Shown: one piece after another, positions 1-5,846 of the stretch
Layout of the letters: the number at the start of each line of letters is the position of its first letter
Position numbering within the stretch: the first letter of the stretch is position 1
Assembly: GCA_900557475.1 (NCBI GenBank)
Contig: USTA01000005.1
Span: forward strand, 1-14,561
DNA: 14,561 nucleotides
Reading direction: 5' to 3'
From: an uncultured Clostridium sp.
GTDB lineage: Bacteria > Bacillota > Clostridia > TANB77 > CAG-508
Notes under the pieces: model-generated
Databases searched by the model: none
What the model was told of the DNA's origin: nothing
The model's input: only the letters and a program-made list of their open reading frames with translations
Position numbers and translations under genes: made by a program

Positions 1-540
1 GCTGTTTTCACTGCCGCCTTCCGCCTTCTTGATTATTTCCGCATTGTCGGCATCCGTAACATCCACATAGTCCCAGACTCCTCCTTCATATTGAAGATAG
101 CGCCGGTCCGTCTTTCCTTCTCCCCACTCAAGCTCCAGTTCTTTCGATAATACTTCCTTTACCTTCTCGTATTCTTCTTTTGTAAAATTATCTTGTAAAG
201 TATTTGTAACTTCAAAATCCTTATGATGATTTAATACTATATGACCAATTTCATGAGCAAGTGTAAAATTAATTCTACCTTTTGAATTAATCGTATTATT
301 ATATGCAACAGTATAATTATGACCATTGTATATAGAATAGCCATCCTTTCCAATACACTCAATTACGTCATCAATGGTACAATTATTTTCTTTTGCAATA
401 TCTCCATATGTAATTAACCCCCAATGGAAAGATTTTATTAGGTCAATAGGATTAATAGGAAAACTATCCACATTTTGATTTACAAATTCATAAGCCTTAG
501 CAACTGTACCATTGTATCTTGCTAATAATGGAACTTTCAT
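1..540 (-). CDS. ImmA/IrrE-type metallopeptidase, 3' end outside the window and C-terminal part atypical
   Basis: This is a predicted cytoplasmic zinc protease of the ImmA/IrrE family, which in ICEBs1-type systems inactivates the partner repressor after DNA damage. 180 codons are visible without a stop. The zinc motif HEIGH is at residues 96-100, followed by further histidines at 105-106. The start ATG overlaps the stop of the repressor by four bases (ATGA), so the two are probably translationally coupled. After about residue 118 the protein lacks the E-x-x-A-N/D-x-F-A helix that normally supplies the last metal ligand, and reads as an unfamiliar charged sequence (VWDYVDVTDADN and onwards). 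At the same point the DNA changes: by hand count GC is 31/60, 30/60 and 24/60 in the first three 60-base blocks against 12/60 in the fourth. The N-terminal assignment is firm. The C-terminal part may be a recombinant fusion, an alternative domain or a sequence chimera. Confidence 0.8.
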   Translation of the reverse strand, partial: MKVPLLARYNGTVAKAYEFVNQNVDSFPINPIDLIKSFHWGLITYGDIAKENNCTIDDVIECIGKDGYSIYNGHNYTVAYNNTINSKGRINFTLAHEIGHIVLNHHKDFEVTNTLQDNFTKEEYEKVKEVLSKELELEWGEGKTDRRYLQYEGGVWDYVDVTDADNAEIIKKAEGGSENS

Positions 541-1169
541 TTTTTGCTTGCCTCATCAGCCTCATCGGACATCTGCTTTAATAAATTTTTGAAAAGTTCT
601 TTCTTATCAGGTTTTAACTTGGCTACTCCTCTAGCTATTGCTCTAATTTCAGGAGTATATTCGTTTTCTTCGGAACTCTTATATCCCAGCGATTGTATAT
701 ATTCTTCCAAGTTAAAATCATTTTTGCCTTTAAATTTAGTTGCTATATTTGTTATAAATAACAGCATTTGACTTTTATCTGTATTAGATAGTTTATCTAT
801 ACAATCTTTAATATATTCATTGTTTTGAATTGAATCAGAACTAAGATTGTTTTGTATAGCATAAACTATGGCTGCATTCAATAGCTTTTTATCTGATTCA
901 TTAGAAAAATCGTATATTGCAGAATAAGGTATTTCTTTTTCCATTGGCACATCGTAACCCATTAGCCATTCAGGATTTACATTATAAAAGTCCGCTAAAC
1001 ATTTAATTGTAGTAAGTTTTGGAGACATTTCGCCATTCATATATCTATAAACAGTTGATTTACTTTTTAACCCTAATTGATTTGTCAAAAAGCTAATATC
1101 CGTTTGTCTTTCTTTTATAAGGTAAGAAAGTCTCTCTGAAAATATTTTTAGATTTAGTTCTTTTTCCAT
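537..1169 (-). CDS. XRE-family phage repressor (CI/ImmR-like)
   Basis: This is a lysogeny repressor of 210 residues. Residues ~7-65 form a helix-turn-helix XRE domain (LSYLIKERQTDISFL, then STVYRYMNGEMSP), ending in the typical NPEWLMGYDVPM segment. The C-terminal half is not an S24/LexA peptidase: I see no catalytic Ser/Lys arrangement. Inactivation would therefore rely on the ImmA-like protease encoded directly downstream, as in ICEBs1 ImmR/ImmA. I chose the ATG at 1169 over the in-frame ATG 27 bases upstream because a GAGGTG ribosome site lies 5-6 bases before it. The upstream start would also sit on the -10 region of the promoter. Its own promoter has an operator-like motif over the -35, which suggests autoregulation. 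Confidence 0.9.
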   Translation of the reverse strand: MEKELNLKIFSERLSYLIKERQTDISFLTNQLGLKSKSTVYRYMNGEMSPKLTTIKCLADFYNVNPEWLMGYDVPMEKEIPYSAIYDFSNESDKKLLNAAIVYAIQNNLSSDSIQNNEYIKDCIDKLSNTDKSQMLLFITNIATKFKGKNDFNLEEYIQSLGYKSSEENEYTPEIRAIARGVAKLKPDKKELFKNLLKQMSDEADEASKK

Positions 1170-1187
1170 AAATTCACCTCTTACTGT

Positions 1188-1216
1188 ATTATACAATAAA
1201 AATTTTCGCTTTGCAA
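1188..1216 (-). promoter_or_regulatory. Leftward promoter for repressor-immA operon
   Basis: On the minus strand there is a consensus -10 TATAAT (plus coordinates 1193-1188) and a -35-like TTGCAA (1216-1211), with exactly 17 bases between them. The -35 lies inside an operator-like motif (1205-1216), so binding there would block this promoter. The assignment rests on consensus match and position only. Confidence 0.65.
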
Positions 1217-1294
1217 CTAAAAAAATTATTTTTTTCGCAAAAAGCTATTGACAAATAAAAATAAATAGGATATATTAAAATTGCGAAACGCGAA
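1205..1294. promoter_or_regulatory. Operator-like motifs in the divergent control region
   Basis: Three GC-rich motifs stand out in otherwise A/T-rich DNA. Written in one orientation they are TTGC-AAA-GCGAA (minus strand of 1205-1216), TAGC-TTTTT-GCGAA (minus strand of 1234-1247) and TTGC-GAAAC-GCGAA (plus strand, 1281-1294). They cover respectively the -35 of the leftward promoter, the edge of the rightward -35, and the expected transcription start of the rightward promoter. A fourth copy lies at 1531-1544. The shared form TTGC-N5-GCGA (N3 in one) fits binding sites for the repressor and/or Cro-like protein. Which protein binds which site is not visible. Confidence 0.6.
1248..1276 (+). promoter_or_regulatory. 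Rightward early promoter (PR-like)
   Basis: A perfect -35 TTGACA (1248-1253), a 17-base spacer and a -10 TATATT (1271-1276) give a strong sigma-A-type promoter, the best in the window. It is followed by an operator-like motif at the predicted start site and by the Cro-like gene. It probably drives the whole rightward early operon. No other convincing rightward promoter was found. Confidence 0.8.
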
Positions 1295-1313
1295 TAAAAG
1301 GAGGTGAAATATA

Positions 1314-1523
1314 ATGAATAAAACTAGGGAGTTAGTCGAATTAAAGGGCTTATTAAGGGAAAAGAAGATAAATTATGAAACATTAGCAAAGCACTTAAAG
1401 ATGTCAATAAGTGCACTATCCAATAAGATAAATGGAAAGTCTATTTTTAATTTATTAGAAGTTATTAAAATAGTAAACTTCATCGGTATACCGAAAACGG
1501 ATATAGTAACTTATTTTTTTTAA
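1314..1523 (+). CDS. Cro-like small HTH protein
   Basis: A 69-residue protein that is almost entirely one XRE-type helix-turn-helix domain (INYETLAKHLKMSISALSNKINGKS) with no oligomerisation domain beyond it. Position decides the role: it is the first gene of the rightward operon, divergent from the repressor, as for lambda Cro. The start has an excellent AAGGAGGTGA ribosome site six bases upstream. The family resembles small phage proteins of Firmicutes annotated as regulators of phage gene expression. It would bind the TTGC/GCGA motifs, but this is inferred. Confidence 0.85.
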   Translation: MNKTRELVELKGLLREKKINYETLAKHLKMSISALSNKINGKSIFNLLEVIKIVNFIGIPKTDIVTYFF

Positions 1524-1530
1524 AGAAATA

Positions 1531-1544
1531 GTCGCGAAACGCAA
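1531..1544. promoter_or_regulatory. Operator-like motif before the antirepressor gene
   Basis: The minus strand here reads TTGC-GTTTC-GCGAC, matching the TTGC-N5-GCGA motifs of the divergent control region. It sits between the Cro-like stop and the antirepressor ribosome site, so a bound repressor or Cro could act as a roadblock specifically for the antirepressor. Confidence 0.5.
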
Positions 1545-1568
1545 ATGAAATTAAAAGGAGTGAATGTA

Positions 1569-2351
1569 ATGAACAATTTACAAATATTTAAAAATGAAAA
1601 GTTTGGAGAAATAAGGGCCATAGAAATGAAGAATGAACCTTGGTTTGTAGCAAAGGATGTATGCGAAATTTTAGAATTAACTAATACCACAGTAGCAATT
1701 CAAAATTTAGATGAAGATGAAGTGACTAAGTTAAACTTAGGGAGTCAATATGGAGAAACCAATTTTATTAATGAAAGTGGATTATATACATTGATTATTA
1801 GAAGTAGAAAACCAGAGGCTAAAAAGTTTAGAAAATGGGTAACTAATGAAGTATTACCTAGTATACGTAAAACAGGAGGATACATAGCAGGAGAAGAAAA
1901 CATGAGCGAAGACGAATTAGTGCTAAAAGCTATGAATGTTTTAAATACAAAAGTCGAAAACTTAAAACAGAAAAATCTATTATTAAGTGCTGAAAATAAT
2001 CAAAAAGACCAATTAATAGGGGAACTAAAACCAAAAGCAGATTATACCGATAAGATATTGCAAAGTAAGGGAACTGTAAAAATAAATGTTATAGCAAATG
2101 ACTATGGGTTATCAGCAATAGCACTAAATAGAAAATTACATGAATTAGGAGTCCAATATAAGCAGGGGCGAGACTGGTTACTATATAGCGAGTACAGAGG
2201 AAAAGGATATACCCATTCAAAAACAATACATTTTTTTCACAAGGATGGAACTCCAGACACAACAATGAATATGGAATGGACACAAAAAGGAAGATTATTT
2301 CTTTATAACTTATTAAAAGAAAATGGGATTCTTCCAGAAATAGAAAAATAA
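1569..2351 (+). CDS. Phage antirepressor, BRO-N plus KilAC domains
   Basis: A 260-residue antirepressor of the BRO/KilAC type. Residues ~1-105 are a BRO-N domain (WFVAKDVCEILEL, LDEDEV, INESGLYTLIIRSRKPEAKKFRKWV, EVLPSIRKTGGY). A coiled linker follows at ~115-155. The C-terminal ~100 residues are a KilAC domain (NVIANDYGLSAIALNRKLHELG, then WTQKGRLFLYNLL). Such proteins relieve repression by interfering with the phage repressor or its operator. I chose the ATG at 1569, nine bases after AAAGGAG. The in-frame ATG at 1545 has no ribosome site and lies just after the operator-like motif. One of the best-supported genes of the window. Confidence 0.93.
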   Translation: MNNLQIFKNEKFGEIRAIEMKNEPWFVAKDVCEILELTNTTVAIQNLDEDEVTKLNLGSQYGETNFINESGLYTLIIRSRKPEAKKFRKWVTNEVLPSIRKTGGYIAGEENMSEDELVLKAMNVLNTKVENLKQKNLLLSAENNQKDQLIGELKPKADYTDKILQSKGTVKINVIANDYGLSAIALNRKLHELGVQYKQGRDWLLYSEYRGKGYTHSKTIHFFHKDGTPDTTMNMEWTQKGRLFLYNLLKENGILPEIEK

Positions 2352-2392
2352 TGCAGCCTATCACAAAAATATTATGAAAGGAGTTGATGAAA

Positions 2393-2650
2393 TTGCTGTA
2401 CACAACAGAACAAATTGCAGAAATGTATAGCGGACAAGAAAATAACATAACACCATATATGATAACACATACTTGGATACCTAATGGACTAAGACATATT
2501 AAAGGAAAAGGACATGGATATTTATATAAAAAAGAATGGGTTGAAGAATACTTGGAAGGACAAGCAGCTATACATAAAACTCAAGACAAAAACTTTAATA
2601 TTAAACGAGGAAAAACAAAAATAGCAAGTCAAAAATGTTATGTAATTTAA
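2393..2650 (+). CDS. Excisionase/MerR-like small DNA-binding protein
   Basis: A small basic protein of about 85 residues. The N-terminus (LYTTEQIAEMYS) resembles the first helix-turn-helix of excisionase-type winged-helix domains, and GHGYLYKKEWVEEYLEG resembles their wing and closing helix. Similar small proteins in phages act as excisionases or regulators; the role here is unassigned. The start is uncertain: TTG at 2393 sits five bases after AAGGAGTTGA, which fits best. The ATG at 2387 is only three bases from GGAG, and a TTG at 2384 overlaps the ribosome site. Confidence 0.7.
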   Translation: MLYTTEQIAEMYSGQENNITPYMITHTWIPNGLRHIKGKGHGYLYKKEWVEEYLEGQAAIHKTQDKNFNIKRGKTKIASQKCYVI

Positions 2651-2662
2651 TAGGAGGTACTT

Positions 2663-2761
2663 ATGAAAAAGCTAAAAGAAATAATTCTGGGGACAAGCAT
2701 TATCTGGATGCCACTTGCGGGATGCTACTTAGTAAGTGTAATAGAAAATATTTTATTCTAG
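2663..2761 (+). CDS. Very small membrane protein
   Basis: A 32-residue peptide with a lysine-rich start followed by one hydrophobic stretch (IILGTSIIWMPLAGCYLV) long enough to span the membrane. An AGGAGG ribosome site lies seven bases before the ATG, and the spacing to neighbours is typical of an operon. I do not recognise a function. Confidence 0.55.
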   Translation: MKKLKEIILGTSIIWMPLAGCYLVSVIENILF

Positions 2762-2773
2762 GAGGAAAGCTAA

Positions 2774-2866
2774 ATGGACAAATTAGATAAATGCTATCTA
2801 TGGCACATTATAACATTATCTAAGATGAAATTAAGGCTTAGAGAATTAAAAATTAGAAAGGGGTGA
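2774..2866 (+). CDS. Short basic peptide
   Basis: A 30-residue, lysine/arginine-rich, probably helical peptide. GGAGGAAAGC precedes its ATG, and it ends seven bases before the next start codon. Operon position and ribosome site support translation. No family is recognised. Confidence 0.45.
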   Translation: MDKLDKCYLWHIITLSKMKLRLRELKIRKG

Positions 2867-2872
2867 GAAAAG

Positions 2873-3082
2873 ATGAGTAAAGGAAAACACACAAACGATG
2901 CAATCTTAATTAAGCAGTTAAACCAAAACTTAAAGAAAAAAGAAAAAGACTTGTTCGATTTGCAAATGAATTTTGCTGACATACTTCTTGAGATTAGAAA
3001 CTTAAATGAATCCAATAACTACTCAGATGAAAGTGTTAAAAGAAGAAAAATATCAGAGCTATGCACAGATGTAAGATATTAG
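2873..3082 (+). CDS. Small coiled-coil phage protein of unknown function
   Basis: 69 residues, mostly one long charged helix (NQNLKKKEKDLFDLQMNFA) likely to form a coiled coil. The preceding GGGGTGAG serves as ribosome site and overlaps the end of the upstream peptide gene. No catalytic motif is visible. Confidence 0.65.
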   Translation: MSKGKHTNDAILIKQLNQNLKKKEKDLFDLQMNFADILLEIRNLNESNNYSDESVKRRKISELCTDVRY

Positions 3083-3105
3083 CTTTTAGTAAGAAAAAAA
3101 GAATC

Positions 3106-3179
3106 AACTGCTTCTGACAGCAAATCCGAAAGCAGTTAACTCAAAGAAAAATACATAAGTATTCACATACTTATTGTAT
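3106..3179. other. Two inverted repeats in a gene-free gap
   Basis: The 144-base gap between 3083 and 3226 contains two hairpins. AACTGCTT (3106-3113) pairs with AAGCAGTT (3130-3137) over a 16-base loop. ATACATAAGTAT (3151-3162) pairs with ATACTTATTGTAT (3167-3179) with one bulged base. Neither is followed by a T-run on the plus strand. On the minus strand the first is followed by a run of seven Ts after five bases, so it could be a weak leftward terminator. The second lies ~35 bases before a ribosome site and could be an mRNA stabiliser or processing site. No promoter consensus was found. Confidence 0.4.
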
Positions 3180-3226
3180 CACGAAATTAATTCAAAATCA
3201 AATAAAAATTTAGGAGGAAATTTAAA

Positions 3227-3637
3227 ATGTTAGAAAATATTTTAAGTGAAATTAATTCAAATTTAGTAAGGATAGCAAATGCCTTAGAGTCTAAAAAAGA
3301 GGGACCCGTAGGAATACCACAAACTAATACCCAACAAGTAGAAACACCAGTTGCAAATATATCTCAGAATACAAAGGTAGAAAGTCAAGTAGTACCAGTT
3401 CAAGCACCAGTAACAGCACAGCCAGTCGCACCCCAGCAAGCAATACCTACATCACAAAATGCCGGCTTTACAATGGAGCAATTAGCTGCTGCAATGTCAA
3501 ACGCTGTAAATGCTGGGAAAATGAATACAGTGCTAGAAGTATTACATAGCTTTGGAGTACAAGCACTTACGCAAGTAAACCCAGCAGATTACTCAAAACT
3601 AGCAATAGCACTAAAAGAGAAAGGAATTGAAATTTAA
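3227..3637 (+). CDS. Phage protein with helical N-terminus, Pro/Gln-rich linker and helical C-terminal domain
   Basis: 136 residues in three parts. An N-terminal amphipathic helix (ILSEINSNLVRIANALE) is followed by a low-complexity linker rich in Pro, Gln, Val and Thr at ~30-80, and a compact C-terminal domain (FTMEQLAAAMSNAVNAG, then VNPADYSKLAIALKEKGI). Its stop overlaps the DUF2800 start by one base (TAATG), so the products are probably coupled. The layout resembles a tether or adaptor that joins two partners through a flexible arm. A similar Pro/Gln-rich arm ends the ssDNA-binding protein nearby. A replication or recombination accessory role is inferred from position only. Confidence 0.75.
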   Translation: MLENILSEINSNLVRIANALESKKEGPVGIPQTNTQQVETPVANISQNTKVESQVVPVQAPVTAQPVAPQQAIPTSQNAGFTMEQLAAAMSNAVNAGKMNTVLEVLHSFGVQALTQVNPADYSKLAIALKEKGIEI

Positions 3638-4809
3638 TGGAAGATAACAAAGCACACGCAATACTTTCTGCGAGTAGTGCACATAAATGGCTAGTTTGTA
3701 CACCTTCTGCAAGATTAGAAGAACAATTTCCTAACAAGACAAGCGAATATATGCAAGAAGGAACTCTAGCTCACGCTATTGCAGAATTTAAGGTCAGAAG
3801 TTCTTTTTTAGAACCTACGACTAAAACAACTCAAACTAGAAGACTAAATAAGTTCAAAAAAGAAGAGGGATTTCAAGAGGAAATGATAAAGCACACGGAT
3901 ATCTATTTGGACTTCATAAAGGAAGAATCTTTAAAAACTAATGCAAAACCGTTTATAAGCGTCGAACAAAAAGTAGATTTTAGCAATTATGTACCAGAAG
4001 GTTTTGGAACTGCTGATTGCATTATGATTTCTGGAGATATGCTCCATATAATCGATTTTAAATATGGTAAAGGGGTCAAGGTAGAAGCAGAAGACAATCC
4101 ACAAATGAAATTGTATGCATTAGGAGCGATTAGTGCTTATGGTCTATTTTATCCACTTAAAAATATAAAAATGAGCATAGTACAACCTAGAATTGATAAC
4201 ATATCAAGCTATGAAATGCCAAAAGAACAGCTACTAGAATGGGGAGAAAAAATTATAAAACCACAAGCTCAAAAAGCTTTTGCGGGAATAGGAGATTATG
4301 TTCAAGGAGAACACTGCAGATTCTGCAGAGCTAAAGGAGCTTGCGAGTTTAGAGCAAAAGAAAATATGAAAGTAGTTGAAGAAATTCAAAGTTCTTATAA
4401 TGGAACAATTACTAATGCCGAGCTAGGAGAAATGCTAACAAAAACAGATGGAATAGAACAATGGATTAAAGACATAAAAGCTTATGCATTAGAACTTGCG
4501 TTAAAGGGCGAACAAATAAAAGGTTGGAAAGCTGTTGAAGGTAAAAGCAATAGAAAAATAATAGATATAGACAAAGCTTTCGAAATACTAGAGTCAAATG
4601 GCTATGAAGAAGCTCTACTTTATGAAAAAGTACCTTTAACATTAACAAAACTAGAAAAAGTAGTAGGAAAAATAAAATTATCAGAGTTCATAGGTGATTA
4701 TATAGAAAAACCAAAAGGTGCGCCAACTTTAGTTAAAGAATCTGACAAGCGAGAACCATATAGGGTTAGTGCAGCAGAGGAGTTTGGGGGAATTAATGAC
4801 AAAGGATGA
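3637..4809 (+). CDS. DUF2800 family protein, RecB/Cas4-like PD-(D/E)XK nuclease with probable Fe-S cluster
   Basis: 390 residues, full length for the phage DUF2800 family. Nuclease-fold motifs appear in order: EGTLAHAIAE (41-50), GTAD (D127), IIDFKYGKG (D140, K142) and NPQMKLYALG (Q156, Y160), the RecB-type arrangement. Cys21 together with Cys227, Cys230 and Cys236 (CxxC-x5-C) matches the four-cysteine iron-sulfur clamp of Cas4/AddB-like nucleases. It presumably processes DNA ends in phage recombination or replication with the ssDNA-binding protein encoded next door. Substrate and polarity cannot be read from the sequence. Confidence 0.9.
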   Translation: MEDNKAHAILSASSAHKWLVCTPSARLEEQFPNKTSEYMQEGTLAHAIAEFKVRSSFLEPTTKTTQTRRLNKFKKEEGFQEEMIKHTDIYLDFIKEESLKTNAKPFISVEQKVDFSNYVPEGFGTADCIMISGDMLHIIDFKYGKGVKVEAEDNPQMKLYALGAISAYGLFYPLKNIKMSIVQPRIDNISSYEMPKEQLLEWGEKIIKPQAQKAFAGIGDYVQGEHCRFCRAKGACEFRAKENMKVVEEIQSSYNGTITNAELGEMLTKTDGIEQWIKDIKAYALELALKGEQIKGWKAVEGKSNRKIIDIDKAFEILESNGYEEALLYEKVPLTLTKLEKVVGKIKLSEFIGDYIEKPKGAPTLVKESDKREPYRVSAAEEFGGINDKG

Positions 4810-4853
4810 GTTTATTAATCAATTAAAAGTATATGTTTGAAAGGAGAAAATTA

Positions 4854-5093
4854 ATGGATAATCAATCAACACCTACACTAGAATCGATTTTAAAACAAGA
4901 CAGCGAAATAATTATGCAATGCTTAGATGTGACTACTTTAGTGTTAAGAAATTTAATTGCAAATGATATTAAAGTAACAGATACATTGCAGGATGCCAAT
5001 TGCATAATGGCAGAGGTCTCTATACAGTCTGATAATTTAAAATTACTTAGAGATAGATTAATAGACATAAAAAACACAATGCTAATTAGTTAA
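4854..5093 (+). CDS. Small helical phage protein of unknown function
   Basis: 79 residues, predicted helical, with a long coiled segment (NCIMAEVSIQSDNLKLLRDR). I chose the ATG at 4854 because AAAGGAG lies seven bases upstream; the in-frame ATG at 4833 precedes that site. It lies between the DUF2800 nuclease and the ssDNA-binding protein, so a role in the same complex is possible. No family recognised. Confidence 0.7.
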   Translation: MDNQSTPTLESILKQDSEIIMQCLDVTTLVLRNLIANDIKVTDTLQDANCIMAEVSIQSDNLKLLRDRLIDIKNTMLIS

Positions 5094-5120
5094 AAATATA
5101 AATTAAGGAGAAAATTAATT

Positions 5121-5843
5121 ATGGGAAATTTAGTAACAGGAAAAGTTAGATTTAGTTATGTACAGGTTTTTGAACCTAGAGCTATTAACGGAGGAGATGA
5201 AAAGTATTCAGTAACTTTGCTAATACCAAAATCAGATGTAGATACATATCAAAAGATAACAGCAGAGATAAATAAATGTTTACAAGAAAATGTAGCAACA
5301 ACTTTCAAAGGAGTTATGCCTGCCAATCAAAGTTTACCTTTATATGATGGAGATGGATTAAGACAAAGTGGAGAGCCATTTGGACCAGAATGTAAAGGTC
5401 ATTGGGTTATATCTGCAAAAACTAATACAGCTCCAGAAGTAGTAGACGCAAATTGTAATCCAATAATCAGCAAAAATGACTTTTATAGTGGTTGCTATGG
5501 AAGAGCAAGCATAAGATTCTATGCATACAATCAAAACGGTAATAAAGGAATTGGATGTGGTCTAGGAAACGTACAAAAACTTGAAGATGGACAACCTTTA
5601 GATGGTAGAACAACCGCATTAGAAGACTTTGGCACACCAATTGCTCAACAACCAATGCAAAACAATTATCAGGTAACTCAATATCAACCACAAGCTATGC
5701 CTCAAGCCCCAGTAACGCCACAATATAATGGCCAAGCTGTACCTCAATACCAAGCACCAGTAACTGGACAGTTTGATCCAATAACTGGACAGCCCACAGC
5801 ACCACAGCAAGGAATAATCGGAAATATATATGGGGTGAATTAA
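5121..5843 (+). CDS. DUF2815 family phage ssDNA-binding protein
   Basis: 240 residues. Residues ~1-170 match the DUF2815 family, whose member from phage Enc34 has been shown to be a single-stranded DNA-binding protein with an OB-like fold. Recognisable parts are the opening VTGKVRFSYVQVFEP, KYSVTLLIPKSD, the DGDG loop, and SGCYGRASIRFYAYNQNGNKGIGCGLGNVQ. Residues ~175-240 are a disordered tail rich in Gln, Pro, Tyr and Ala that contains GQ-type repeats and lacks the acidic tip of bacterial SSB. Three bases separate it from the polymerase gene, and it follows the DUF2800 nuclease, the usual order in this phage class. It should coat ssDNA at forks and during recombination. Confidence 0.88.
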   Translation: MGNLVTGKVRFSYVQVFEPRAINGGDEKYSVTLLIPKSDVDTYQKITAEINKCLQENVATTFKGVMPANQSLPLYDGDGLRQSGEPFGPECKGHWVISAKTNTAPEVVDANCNPIISKNDFYSGCYGRASIRFYAYNQNGNKGIGCGLGNVQKLEDGQPLDGRTTALEDFGTPIAQQPMQNNYQVTQYQPQAMPQAPVTPQYNGQAVPQYQAPVTGQFDPITGQPTAPQQGIIGNIYGVN

Positions 5844-5846
5844 AAA

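Noticed and set aside
103-105. In-frame CGG codon in the ImmA-like gene (minus strand) as a further frameshift site
   Set aside because: Skipping its C leads to a stop after about 25 codons and restores no recognisable sequence. It lies in the GC-rich segment that appears to be of different origin.
544-771. Rightward open frame opposite the repressor gene
   Set aside because: It is the antisense shadow of the repressor C-terminus, has no ribosome site, and the repressor frame has clear domain support.
4796-4840. 14-codon frame (MTKDEFINQLKVYV) with GGGGG upstream, overlapping the end of the DUF2800 gene
   Set aside because: Too short to support as a gene. It could be a remnant or leader peptide, but nothing beyond the ribosome-site-like bases backs it.
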